Positions 16,638-24,990 of a stretch of 64,000 bases of DNA are shown piece by piece (position 1 is the first letter of the stretch; the number at the start of each line of letters is the position of its first letter). The DNA is from CAVZTX01 sp963778375 (GTDB lineage: Bacteria; Chloroflexota; Ktedonobacteria; Ktedonobacterales; Ktedonobacteraceae). A program made the translations under genes and the position numbers. Location: assembly GCA_963778375.1 (NCBI GenBank), contig CAVZTX010000004.1:62001-126000 (forward strand), given 5' to 3'. The notes below the pieces were generated by a model. That model made no database searches. It was not told the origin of the DNA and saw only the letters and a list, made by a program, of their open reading frames with translations.

Positions 16638-16829
16638 TATCGCTACCATCACAAAAAAATATTGCTGCGTTTTGCTTGGTGTTACTCGGAGAGTGTATCA
16701 CGATAGGCTAGCAATGGCAAGTACACAAAAGTAGAATCTATATGTGTGCGATAATATGATACACGCGATAATTAAGGGTTCCCGGCCCTATTCAAATTTC
16801 TTGCACACACTGCAATAAGGAGCACAGTT

Positions 16830-17534
16830 ATGTCTATGATGCAGAACATCCAGCAGGATACCTGGAAACAAAGGGTGGGAGAGGAGGCAGCGAAACTGGT
16901 TGAAGAGGGAATGGTGATTGGCCTAGGTAGTGGTTCAACGGCGACATTTATGATCTACGCTCTTGCACAGCGTATTCAAACTGGCTTAAGCATTGTGGGC
17001 GCTGTTCCTAGTTCGCAAGCCACTGAACAGCTTGCCAGTAACCTTGGTATTCCCCTTACAAATCTTGACACTCACCCCGAACTTGACTTGGATATTGACG
17101 GTGCCGATGAAATTGATGAGCAGTTGAACCTTATCAAGGGAGGAGGAGGCGCACTACTGCGTGAAAAGATCGTGGCATCATGCGCAAAACGCTTCATTGT
17201 GATCGGAGATGTTACCAAGCAGGTGACACAACTCGGCAGCAACATGCCTTTACCCATTGAGGTCATACCTTTTGCAGCAACACCCGTGAGCAAACGCTTG
17301 GAAACACTTGGTGCTTCGGTGCGGGTGCGACAACTAGGCAACCAGGTCTTTCTCACCGACAACGGCAATATAATTTTGGATTGTTCCTTTCCCAACGGTA
17401 TTGCAGACCCGCAGCAGGTACATACTTATATCCGAGGTATTGTCGGTGTCGTAGAGACTGGATTGTTTCTGAATATGGCGGAGCAGGCACTCATTGGGGG
17501 ACCAGATGGGATAACACACCTGAAGCCGCGTTAA
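16830..17534 (+). CDS. rpiA: Ribose-5-phosphate isomerase A
   Basis: Interconverts ribose 5-phosphate and ribulose 5-phosphate in the non-oxidative pentose phosphate pathway. Clear signatures: GLGSGSTATF (phosphate loop), DIDGADEID with the catalytic Asp residues, and KGGGGALLREKIV with the catalytic Glu and Lys. Length 234 aa is normal. AATAAGGAG lies upstream of ATG 16830. It is followed within 30 nt by the promoter of the ECF transporter operon, so it is probably monocistronic. Confidence 0.95.
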   Translation: MSMMQNIQQDTWKQRVGEEAAKLVEEGMVIGLGSGSTATFMIYALAQRIQTGLSIVGAVPSSQATEQLASNLGIPLTNLDTHPELDLDIDGADEIDEQLNLIKGGGGALLREKIVASCAKRFIVIGDVTKQVTQLGSNMPLPIEVIPFAATPVSKRLETLGASVRVRQLGNQVFLTDNGNIILDCSFPNGIADPQQVHTYIRGIVGVVETGLFLNMAEQALIGGPDGITHLKPR

Positions 17535-17560
17535 ATGTAGATGGATGGGATGGTGTTTTC

Positions 17561-17589
17561 TTGACACGAAGTAGGCGAGCACGTATACT
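17561..17589 (+). promoter_or_regulatory. Sigma-70 promoter of the ECF transporter operon
   Basis: TTGACA (17561-17566), 17 nt, TATACT (17584-17589). The start would fall near 17596, about 40 nt before the first gene. This leader is too short for a known riboswitch, so the vitamin substrate cannot be read from RNA here. Confidence 0.78.
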
Positions 17590-17637
17590 GAAAAAAAGTC
17601 AGCCATGGTTGTTTAGGCTTTATAAGGAGACCTTATC

Positions 17638-18249
17638 TTGAGTAAAGTTCCTGTGGAAACTTCTACCCCTGGTCCCTGGTCGCTGACGACCAGACGCATT
17701 GTCGTTGCTGGCGTGCTAGCGGCCATCACCATTATTCTAGCTATCATTCCTGGTCTTGGATTTATCCCTGTGCCCAATATCAGTGGCCGTGCAACTATTG
17801 AGCATATCCCAACGATACTTGGTGGTGTGCTCGAAGGACCGCTTGTAGGCATGGTAACGGGCTTGATTTTTGGTCTGGTGACCTTCTTCTTCGTGCCCTT
17901 GGCTATCAAAGATCCTATAGTAATTATCCTGCCACGCATTTTTATTGGCTTGACAGCATGGCTGACCTTCGTCGGCTTGAAACGCTTCAATCGGGATGTT
18001 GCATCCGCGGCTGCGGGTTTCGTCGGTGCAGCCACTAATACGATCCTGGTGGTGGGCGCAGCCATCCTACGTGGCTTCATCCCATTGAAGGCCGTACCGG
18101 TAACCGTACCCCTCATTCTGCCCCAGGCTATTGCAGAAGCAATTCTTGCAGCTATCCTCACACTGGTTATTGCCCGAGCTGTTTACATAGTGCAAGGGCG
18201 ATTTGTTCGCGCTCCTGAAACTAAATCCCGCGATGAGCTACCATACTAA
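17638..18249 (+). CDS. ECF transporter S component
   Basis: A 203-residue integral membrane protein with about six hydrophobic helices, starting with an Arg-rich segment and VVAGVLAAITIILAIIPGLG, then GRATIEHIPTILGG and GPLVGMVTGLIFG typical of energy-coupling-factor substrate-binding (S) subunits. It would give substrate specificity to the A1A2-T module encoded next. Substrate is not readable from sequence; vitamins, queuosine precursors or cations are candidates. TTG 17638 is chosen because AAGGAG ends 10 nt upstream. Its stop is 2 nt before the next ATG. Confidence 0.85.
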   Translation: MSKVPVETSTPGPWSLTTRRIVVAGVLAAITIILAIIPGLGFIPVPNISGRATIEHIPTILGGVLEGPLVGMVTGLIFGLVTFFFVPLAIKDPIVIILPRIFIGLTAWLTFVGLKRFNRDVASAAAGFVGAATNTILVVGAAILRGFIPLKAVPVTVPLILPQAIAEAILAAILTLVIARAVYIVQGRFVRAPETKSRDELPY

Positions 18250-18251
18250 TC

Positions 18252-20069
18252 ATGCTTGAAATAAGAGATGTCACCTTTAGCTACAGTAGTCATGAAGATC
18301 AACACACTCCCCCAGCACTACACGATGTAAGTTTGCGCATTGATAGTGGCGAAACAATCGCAATTATCGGTCAGAACGGTTCTGGCAAGAGTACACTGAC
18401 GAAGCTGCTTGCGGCAATTTTAAAGCCAACTCACGGCACGATCTTAGTGGATGGTCTGCGTACCGATGCTGAAGGTGAAGCGCTCTGGACAATCCGGCAG
18501 CGTGTGGGCATCGTTTTCCAGAATCCCGATGACCAACTGGTAGCGAACACAGTAATCGATGATATCGCCTTTGGGCCAGAGAATCTTGGTCTACCACGCT
18601 TCGAAATCGAAGAGCGCGTGCAAGAGGCCATGTCGCTGCTGGAGTTGGAATCCTATGCGCAAATGGCAATCAGTGAATTGTCCGTGGGTCAGAAACAACG
18701 CGTGGCTGTCGCTGGAATACTGGCAATGCGCCCCAGCTATCTGCTCCTGGATGAACCGACAACCATGATTTCAGGACATACTGCGAGACAGCTACTCGAT
18801 ACTGTGCGCCGATTGGCAAGCGAACGGAATATCACCGTTATTCATATTACACATTTCATGCACGAGGTATCTGCTTTCAAGCGGGTGATTGTGATGGACG
18901 AGGGGCGCATCGTCATGGATGGGACACCCACCGATATTTTCGCACGTGCAGATGAACTGCGCGCGGTTGGTTTAGATGTACCGATGGTCACCACGTTCGG
19001 CCAACACTTGAAAGCCCAGGGATGGATAGAGCTACCACAGGTAGTACTCTCAACCGAGGAATTGAAGGAGCCTGGACTCCTGCATATGCAGGAGTCCAGG
19101 CGATCGCAAGGGCAAGAAGTCTGGGAGACTTCTTCGCCCCTACATTTCGCGAATGCAGTTAGACCTTCCGGAGATGTAGAGACAATTGCAGGGATTGCCC
19201 GGCCCCTCTTTGAATTGAGGGATGTACATTATACACATCTACGCGGTACGCCCTTTGCTATTGAGGCTTTGCATGGTCTCTCACTCTCTATTCCAGAAGG
19301 TCAAACAGTAGCTCTGGTGGGACCAACGAAGTCTGGCAAGTCCACCATTGTCGATGTATTAGCTGGCCTAATTAAACCTACGTCAGGAACATTGTTCTTC
19401 GAGGGTGCTAATGTGAGTGCATCCTCCTTTGATATTGAGCGCATCCGAACAACTGTCGGAGTGGTTTTCCAATCACCCGAATCTCAGATCTTTGAAGATA
19501 CGGTGGGCAAAGATGTTTCCTTCGGTCCACAGCAAAAAAAAGTATCATTAGCTGAGTCTCGCCGCCTCGTTCAGGAGTCTCTCGAAGCCGTCGGATTGGC
19601 GTATGAAGACTTTCGCACCCGCTACACCTATGCGTTAAGTGGTGGGCAGAAACGCCGGGTAGCTATTGCAGGCGTGCTTGCACTGCAACCTAAGGCGATT
19701 ATTTTTGACGAACCAACAGCAGGGCTAGACCCACGTGGAAGGCGTGAACTGCTGGAGTTGATTGAAAAGCTGAAGGAGCGTAATAACCTCACCATTGTAT
19801 ACACATCTAGCAGCCTGGAAGATGTGATAGAACTGGCAGACCTGATCTACGTGCTCGATCAGGGATGCATGGTTTTCAGCGGTACACCACGCGAAATTCT
19901 GACGCATGTAAGCGATCTGACAGCACTGGACATCGCGCTACCGGAACCAGCACAAATCGCTCTTGCACTACACAGCATAATGCCAGGCATTCGCACCGAC
20001 GTGCTGAGCCTGGAAGAACTGGAAGCTGAAATAGACAAAGCGACAACAAAAGCGACGAGACCTGCATGA
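18252..20069 (+). CDS. ECF transporter fused dual ATPase (A1A2)
   Basis: Two ABC ATPase domains in one 605-residue chain, replacing the usual separate EcfA1 and EcfA2. Domain 1: Walker A GQNGSGKST, signature LSVGQKQ, Walker B LLLDEPT, H-loop ITHFMHEV. Domain 2: Walker A GPTKSGKST, signature LSGGQKR, Walker B IIFDEPTAGLD, but the H-loop His is Ser (VYTSSSLEDV). Pairing rules predict one canonical ATP site (domain 1 Walker motifs with domain 2 signature) and one degenerate site. The linker (about residues 260-310) contains an in-frame palindromic repeat. The last four bases overlap the T-component start (ATGA), a sign of translational coupling. Confidence 0.92.
   Translation: MLEIRDVTFSYSSHEDQHTPPALHDVSLRIDSGETIAIIGQNGSGKSTLTKLLAAILKPTHGTILVDGLRTDAEGEALWTIRQRVGIVFQNPDDQLVANTVIDDIAFGPENLGLPRFEIEERVQEAMSLLELESYAQMAISELSVGQKQRVAVAGILAMRPSYLLLDEPTTMISGHTARQLLDTVRRLASERNITVIHITHFMHEVSAFKRVIVMDEGRIVMDGTPTDIFARADELRAVGLDVPMVTTFGQHLKAQGWIELPQVVLSTEELKEPGLLHMQESRRSQGQEVWETSSPLHFANAVRPSGDVETIAGIARPLFELRDVHYTHLRGTPFAIEALHGLSLSIPEGQTVALVGPTKSGKSTIVDVLAGLIKPTSGTLFFEGANVSASSFDIERIRTTVGVVFQSPESQIFEDTVGKDVSFGPQQKKVSLAESRRLVQESLEAVGLAYEDFRTRYTYALSGGQKRRVAIAGVLALQPKAIIFDEPTAGLDPRGRRELLELIEKLKERNNLTIVYTSSSLEDVIELADLIYVLDQGCMVFSGTPREILTHVSDLTALDIALPEPAQIALALHSIMPGIRTDVLSLEELEAEIDKATTKATRPA
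19070..19139. repeat. Palindromic repeat inserted in the ecfA linker
   Basis: A perfect 32-bp palindrome (19070-19101, arms GCCTGGACTCCTGCAT) is followed by a near-perfect hairpin, GGGCAAGAAGTCT with AGACTTCTTCGCCC. The GAAGTCTGGG-x-GACTTC core also occurs at 2444-2462 between genes. Here it is translated in frame between the two ATPase domains, where it does no harm. Confidence 0.7.
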
Positions 20070-20902
20070 TTGAACTGTCAAGAAATGTAACCTTTGGTCA
20101 ATATATTAATAACGGATCTACTCTTACGAACATGGATCCGCGAGTGAAGATTGCTTGCGCCATTGTACTGATCGCACTGGTTTCCTTCGTTGGCAGTTTT
20201 GCGGCTTTTGCTCTCTGCTTGCTCTTCTGTGTCAGCCTGCAATGGGTATCACATATTTCGGTCCCTTATGTCTTGCGCAGTTTCAAACCGATTATGATCT
20301 TCCTGGCAATTATCTACGTTATTCAGGTGCTCTTCTACTATTCGCCAACCCAACATACGACGTTGCTCTGGCAGTGGGGGATTTTCGCGGTCTCCTGGGA
20401 GGGCATCATCCGCAGCGCAGCGACAATCGCGCGTGTACTCTTTCTCTATTATTTCGCCTCTATGCTTATGTTCACCACTTCACTGGTTGATCTTACTGAC
20501 GGCTCGGAGGCATTGTTCTCACCTTTACAGCGCATAGGTGTGCCGGTAAATGCACTGGTTATGGTTCTCGTAATCGCTTTCAAATTCGTCCCCATTTTGG
20601 TTTCCGAGGTGGAGCGGCTGATGAAAGCCCAGGCAGCCCGTGGGGTACGCTTCGATCAGGGTAATATATTTCGTCGCTCCATTAAATTTGCCTCCTTGCT
20701 CATTCCGCTTTTTTTAAGCGGCTTCCGAAGAGCTGAGATGTTGTCAATGGCGATGGAGGCGCGTTGCTATGGCAGCCACCGAGGATGGCGACGCAGCAAA
20801 CGACGCGAACTACGCTTGCACCGCTTCGATGTGATAGTGCTATTGGTTGTTATTATCTTTTGTGTTGTGACAATTGTTGTGAATGTAGTTTCGCCTTTTT
20901 GA
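20066..20902 (+). CDS. ecfT: ECF transporter T component (EcfT)
   Basis: A 278-residue membrane protein. After an N-terminal soluble stretch (TNMDPRVKIACA, the usual family opening) come several transmembrane helices and then the cytoplasmic coupling segment with Ala-Arg-Gly motifs (MKAQAARGVRFD and MAMEARCYGSHRG) that contacts the ATPases. It completes the S-A1A2-T operon. The start overlaps the ATPase stop by 4 nt. Confidence 0.92.
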   Translation: MIELSRNVTFGQYINNGSTLTNMDPRVKIACAIVLIALVSFVGSFAAFALCLLFCVSLQWVSHISVPYVLRSFKPIMIFLAIIYVIQVLFYYSPTQHTTLLWQWGIFAVSWEGIIRSAATIARVLFLYYFASMLMFTTSLVDLTDGSEALFSPLQRIGVPVNALVMVLVIAFKFVPILVSEVERLMKAQAARGVRFDQGNIFRRSIKFASLLIPLFLSGFRRAEMLSMAMEARCYGSHRGWRRSKRRELRLHRFDVIVLLVVIIFCVVTIVVNVVSPF

Positions 20903-20985
20903 ATATCTTCTTTCGTTTTAGCATCAAGCTATATTGATGGGTATATTGAACATTCTAAAGATGCGAATACTTGTTACTTTCCCTA

Positions 20986-21014
20986 TTGACGACGGTTGAG
21001 TCTAATGGTATGGT
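20986..21014 (+). promoter_or_regulatory. Possible promoter of the nitrilase gene
   Basis: TTGACG (20986-20991), 17 nt, TATGGT (21009-21014). The -10 is weak but spacing is ideal and the gene starts 60 nt downstream. Confidence 0.4.
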
Positions 21015-21074
21015 TGAATCATCTCATTCGGCAATTTCCATTTATCATCCTGCTAACGTACCTGAGAGTTACTC

Positions 21075-23054
21075 ATGACTCAATCCACACAACCCATGCC
21101 CTCTTTCACCACATACAGGGTTGCAGCTATCCAATACGACCCAACGCTTGGTGAGAAAGAAAAAAATGTGACAGACCTGCTGCGTTTGGTCGAGGAGGCA
21201 GCCTCGAACGGAGCGCGTCTAATCGTTCTACCAGAGATGGCTACGACAGGTTACTGCTGGGAATCCCGCAATGAAATTGCGCTTTATGTGGAAACTGTCC
21301 CCGGCCCAACAACGGATCGCTTCGCTCAACTTGCCTACCAACACGAGTGCTTCATCGCCATCAGCTTTCCTGAAGTTGACGCTACGACGAATGTATACTA
21401 TAACTGCATGGTTTTGATTGGACCGCAGGGCATTATTGGAACGTATCGCAAAATTCATTCGTACATGTCAGAGCCGCGTTGGGCACGTGATGGAGACCTG
21501 GGTATACCGGTATGGGATACGCCATTAGGTCGCCTGGCTGGGCTAATTTGTATGGATGCTATGTACTTCGAGTCGGCACGTATTCCAGCATTGCACGGAG
21601 CAGATGTATTACTCTTTCCGACAAATTGGTTCGACGACAAGTGTCCCAGCAGTTGGTGGATGGCACGTGCATTTGAAAATGGCACCTACTTCATCGCTGC
21701 TAATCGGCATGGCAAGGAGCGCGGCGTACAATTCAGCGGCGGAAGCTGCATTCTTGCACCCGATGGGTCTATCCAAGCTTACCTCGATGATGGGGAAGGG
21801 ATTGTGTATGGGGAGGTCGATCTGAGCCGCAGTCGGAATAAACGTTGGGGAATCCTGTCTGGGGGACAGGTAACGACGAACCCTGACGACGACTCCATAG
21901 GAGATCGACTTGCTGATCGCAGACCCGCCGAGTATATCACGCTGGTCAACAATACGTATTTGTGGGAGCCACTTCGCTATCACAGTATGTATGACCTGGG
22001 CGCACTTCCTCCTGGACAATTATCATGTGTCGGTATCATTCAAACTGAATTAGAAGCGTTTCAAGAGTACAAGAGGGGGCGCGATCAATCGGGGCCTTAC
22101 GAGTTGTTACGCGGGATGCTCAGGACAATGATGCGCGATGCAGCACCCGCGCGCCCTGATGTGCTGGTGCTGCCTGAATTGATGCTGCCAGGCCCTGCCC
22201 CATCGAAAGAAGCGATTGAGCATTTTCAAGCCGGAGCTGTCATGATTCCAGGGGCAGAAACGGATGCGTTGGTTGAACTAGCGGCTGAATTTCAAATCTC
22301 GTTGGTATTGGGCATCGCGGAGAAAGATACCAGTGCGGGCCATGCCGTCCCCACTTTTTACAATACTGTTCTGTTGATTGATCCTGAAGGCATTTATGGT
22401 ACATATCGGAAGCTGCACCTGACACGTACTGATCGGCTTTGGGCCAGTCCGGGAAATCTGGGGCTGCCGTTCTTTGATACTCCGGCTGGACGTATTGGCC
22501 TGGCAACAGGATATGATGTGCTCTTTCCAGAGACATTACGGGTACTTGCTGGCAAAGGGGTAGACCTGGTATGTGCTCCTACGTTGCTGGATTTTCCTGA
22601 TCCTATTGGTCTTGCTCCAACAAGCATCCAGTTCGGTCGGCCTGTTGATCCGGGAGAATACGATGCAAGCCACTACCTGATCTGGCGTGTGCGTGCTGCG
22701 GAACATCATGTCTACCTGGCGCTAGCCAATTGGAAGGGGCAGATGCATGGGCTACGTGCTAACGGGAATAGTGGCATTTTCTCGCCTTCGGATGCCACCT
22801 ATCCGTGGATAGAGGTGACTGCCGAGGAAGGTGAGCCAGCTTTGACCATGATGACGACCGATACACGTGAGCAGCGCACGGGACGGCGTTCAACAACGAC
22901 ACCTTTGCGTTATGCTCCCGGCGAAATGGCAGGTTCGCTTACTGGTGAACTGGATTACGATATTCGTGACAGCATCCCCGGCAATGCCGTACGTGGCAAG
23001 CCACTGCTCCGCAAACGTATGCCGTTCTGGTATCTTGACCTCATTCGGACATAG
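21075..23054 (+). CDS. Tandem carbon-nitrogen hydrolase, second domain catalytically degenerate
   Basis: Two nitrilase-superfamily domains in 659 residues. Domain 1 has the full Glu-Lys-Cys triad: Glu in LPEMATTGYC, Lys in YRKIHSY, Cys159 in GLICMDAMYFE. Domain 2 keeps Glu (LPELMLPG) and Lys (YRKLHLT) but has Gly479 where Cys is required (GLATGYDVLFPE). The enzyme would hydrolyse an amide, carbamoyl or nitrile C-N bond using domain 1; domain 2 may serve structure or binding. A glutamine-dependent NAD synthetase is excluded because no synthetase domain follows. Substrate unknown. Confidence 0.88.
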   Translation: MTQSTQPMPSFTTYRVAAIQYDPTLGEKEKNVTDLLRLVEEAASNGARLIVLPEMATTGYCWESRNEIALYVETVPGPTTDRFAQLAYQHECFIAISFPEVDATTNVYYNCMVLIGPQGIIGTYRKIHSYMSEPRWARDGDLGIPVWDTPLGRLAGLICMDAMYFESARIPALHGADVLLFPTNWFDDKCPSSWWMARAFENGTYFIAANRHGKERGVQFSGGSCILAPDGSIQAYLDDGEGIVYGEVDLSRSRNKRWGILSGGQVTTNPDDDSIGDRLADRRPAEYITLVNNTYLWEPLRYHSMYDLGALPPGQLSCVGIIQTELEAFQEYKRGRDQSGPYELLRGMLRTMMRDAAPARPDVLVLPELMLPGPAPSKEAIEHFQAGAVMIPGAETDALVELAAEFQISLVLGIAEKDTSAGHAVPTFYNTVLLIDPEGIYGTYRKLHLTRTDRLWASPGNLGLPFFDTPAGRIGLATGYDVLFPETLRVLAGKGVDLVCAPTLLDFPDPIGLAPTSIQFGRPVDPGEYDASHYLIWRVRAAEHHVYLALANWKGQMHGLRANGNSGIFSPSDATYPWIEVTAEEGEPALTMMTTDTREQRTGRRSTTTPLRYAPGEMAGSLTGELDYDIRDSIPGNAVRGKPLLRKRMPFWYLDLIRT

Positions 23055-23058
23055 GGCT

Positions 23059-23122
23059 GATTCTTCGTTGCACTCAGGATGACAGCCTCTGGGATTTGTC
23101 ATTCTGAGTGCAACGAAGAATC
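23059..23122. repeat. REP-like palindrome
   Basis: Arms of 26 bp with one mismatch (GATTCTTCGTTGCACTCAG...CTGAGTGCAACGAAGAATC) surround a 12-nt loop. It follows the nitrilase stop codon by 4 nt and may also end transcription, but no U-tract follows. Same family as 5149-5227 and 40394-40463. Confidence 0.65.
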
Positions 23123-23160
23123 TCGGCTACCACTGATGCATCCATCGAAAGGAACCTCCT

Positions 23161-23925
23161 ATGAGATTAGCAAACAAAGTAGCGATTATAACAGGCTCCG
23201 CTAGTGGCATGGGTCAGGCCGCCGCTGAACTATTCGCACATGAAGGTGCAAGCGTTGTGGTGACCGATATTGCTGCCGATGTCGGTGAGCAGACGGCTAA
23301 GAGAATTCGGCAAGCCGGGGGAAAGGCCATATTTGTCAAGGCGAATGTTGCCAATGAAGATGAAGTCAAGCATATGGTCAATACAACTATTGATGCCTTT
23401 GGTCAGGTGGATGTGCTGTATAACAACGCGGGGATTATGCCAGATGACGATGGGAGCGTCACCGATTTAAGCGAGGCATCCTGGGATCGTGTGATGGATG
23501 TGAATCTCAAAAGCGCTTTTCTCTGCTCCAAATACGCGATTCCGCATATGGTGAAGCGAGGATGTGGCTCTATTATTAATATCGCGTCATTTGTAGCCTT
23601 TATGGGCTGCACTGTGCCTCAAGATGCCTATACCGCCTCAAAAGGCGGGATGCTCGCACTGACCAAGTCATTTGCAGTGCAATATGGTCCTGACGGGATA
23701 CGCTGCAATGCCATTTGTCCAGGACCTATTGAGACACCTTTGTTGCGTACGCTTTGGACAAGTGAGGAAGCTCGTAACTTACGTCTCAACCGCATCCCGC
23801 TCGGCCGTTTTGGAGAAGTCAATGATATCATCTACATGGCGCTCTATCTTGCTTCAGATGAGTCATCCTGGACGACGGGGGCGTGGCTGATTGTTGATGG
23901 CGGTATTTCGTCGAATTATTTCTGA
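23161..23925 (+). CDS. SDR family oxidoreductase
   Basis: Classical short-chain dehydrogenase of 254 residues. NAD(P) binding: TGSASGMGQAAAELF, then an Asp after the second strand (VVTDIAAD), which favours NAD over NADP. NNAGIMP follows, and the catalytic Tyr-Lys pair lies in DAYTASKGG with the upstream Ser in NIASF. The C-terminal DGGISSNYF is typical. It resembles glucose-1-dehydrogenase/3-oxoacyl reductase types; the substrate cannot be assigned. GGAACC lies just upstream of ATG 23161. Its 3' end overlaps the convergent BKACE gene by 10 nt. Confidence 0.88.
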   Translation: MRLANKVAIITGSASGMGQAAAELFAHEGASVVVTDIAADVGEQTAKRIRQAGGKAIFVKANVANEDEVKHMVNTTIDAFGQVDVLYNNAGIMPDDDGSVTDLSEASWDRVMDVNLKSAFLCSKYAIPHMVKRGCGSIINIASFVAFMGCTVPQDAYTASKGGMLALTKSFAVQYGPDGIRCNAICPGPIETPLLRTLWTSEEARNLRLNRIPLGRFGEVNDIIYMALYLASDESSWTTGAWLIVDGGISSNYF

Positions 23926-24743
23926 TGATACCTCTCAAGTTGTAACATCTCCCTCGCTTGCGTCGGTGTCGCTACAGGACGATCCAATTCATATGCAATA
24001 CGCACCATGCGTGCTACCAGTTCAGCATTGGTTCGAGCCAGTTGGCCTTTACGGTAGTAAATATTGTCTTCAAAGCCAACTCGGACGTTTCCACCCATCG
24101 CCAGTGCTATCGTTCCTAATATCAATTGATGACGCCCCATGCCTGCAACAGACCAGGTGCTTCTGGTGGGAAGAGAGTGTACCATATGGATAAGATGAGC
24201 GGGGTCGGCCCCGATGCCACCAGGTACACCCATTACAAAATCGAAGTGCAGAGGATCGTTGATTAAACCCTTGCGGTGCAGGCGCATGGCCTCATCAAGC
24301 ATTCCAACGTCAAAAATCTCAATCTCCGGTACGATGCCGTAGTTCCGCAGTCGGCGGGCAAAGGTTTCTACCAACTGGCGGTTATTCATAAAGACGCTCT
24401 CTCCGAAGTTTACGGTGCCGGTGGTAAGGGTTGCCATATCAGGTCTGCACTCGATGCTTTGGAGACGTTCATCGGCACTCATCCAGACTGCACCGCCTGT
24501 CGATACTTGCGTAATTACATCACAATGTGCTCGGATACCTTCCACGACTTCACGAAAAAGATGCGCATCTTGCGTAGCATTGCCTTCTGCATCGCGTACG
24601 TGGATATGAATGATGGAGGCCCCTGCTTCGTAGCATTCTACGGCTGCCCCGATAATCTCCTGTGGGGTGATGGGGAGATAGGGCTGATTAGCTCTCGTCA
24701 CTTCCGCGCCAACTAGAGCGGCGGTAATCATTACTGGCTGCAT
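23916..24743 (-). CDS. BKACE family (DUF849) beta-keto acid cleavage enzyme
   Basis: Members such as 3-keto-5-aminohexanoate cleavage enzyme condense a beta-keto acid with acetyl-CoA and split it to acetoacetate and a CoA ester, in a TIM barrel with a Zn2+ ion. Visible family marks: MITAALVGAEVTR at the start, the zinc pair HIHVR near residue 47, TTGTVNFG, and VGFEDNIYYRKGQLA with the conserved Glu. Length 275 aa is normal. The substrate side chain is unknown; carnitine, lysine and other keto-acid routes exist in the family. It is divergent from the sensor kinase. Confidence 0.9.
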   Translation of the reverse strand: MQPVMITAALVGAEVTRANQPYLPITPQEIIGAAVECYEAGASIIHIHVRDAEGNATQDAHLFREVVEGIRAHCDVITQVSTGGAVWMSADERLQSIECRPDMATLTTGTVNFGESVFMNNRQLVETFARRLRNYGIVPEIEIFDVGMLDEAMRLHRKGLINDPLHFDFVMGVPGGIGADPAHLIHMVHSLPTRSTWSVAGMGRHQLILGTIALAMGGNVRVGFEDNIYYRKGQLARTNAELVARMVRIAYELDRPVATPTQAREMLQLERYHQK

Positions 24744-24836
24744 GGGAATACATCCTTTCTGTTCCAGGGCGTACTGTGCTAGTCACACTGTATGTAGTGT
24801 GGAGTAGCTCTGTCAAGGTTGTCTTATGTGAAAAAA

Positions 24837-24865
24837 GTGACAATTAGCCTGAGTTTAGGTATACT
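24837..24865 (+). promoter_or_regulatory. Promoter of the sensor kinase gene
   Basis: GTGACA (24837-24842), 17 nt, TATACT (24860-24865). A small symmetric CACACT...AGTGTG element about 45 nt upstream lies between this and the BKACE gene. Confidence 0.55.
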
Positions 24866-24875
24866 ACTTATCGAG

Positions 24876-24931
24876 ACTGCTGACGCGAAGCGTAGGAGCG
24901 ATAGCTCGGTTGCAGGCTCGCATTTCAAGGT
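24876..24931 (+). repeat. Dispersed repeat, copy 1
   Basis: About 56 bp closely match the reverse complement of 28213-28268 (shared blocks CTGCTGAC, GTAGGAGCG, TAGCTC, GTTGCAGGCT, TTTCAAGGT). This copy lies in the predicted 5' leader of the sensor kinase, the other upstream of the next gene. Confidence 0.65.
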
Positions 24932-24990
24932 ACTATTGTCAGTCTTCAGAGGGGTATCCAGAGAATCACATTTCCAGCAAGAGGGAAAGA

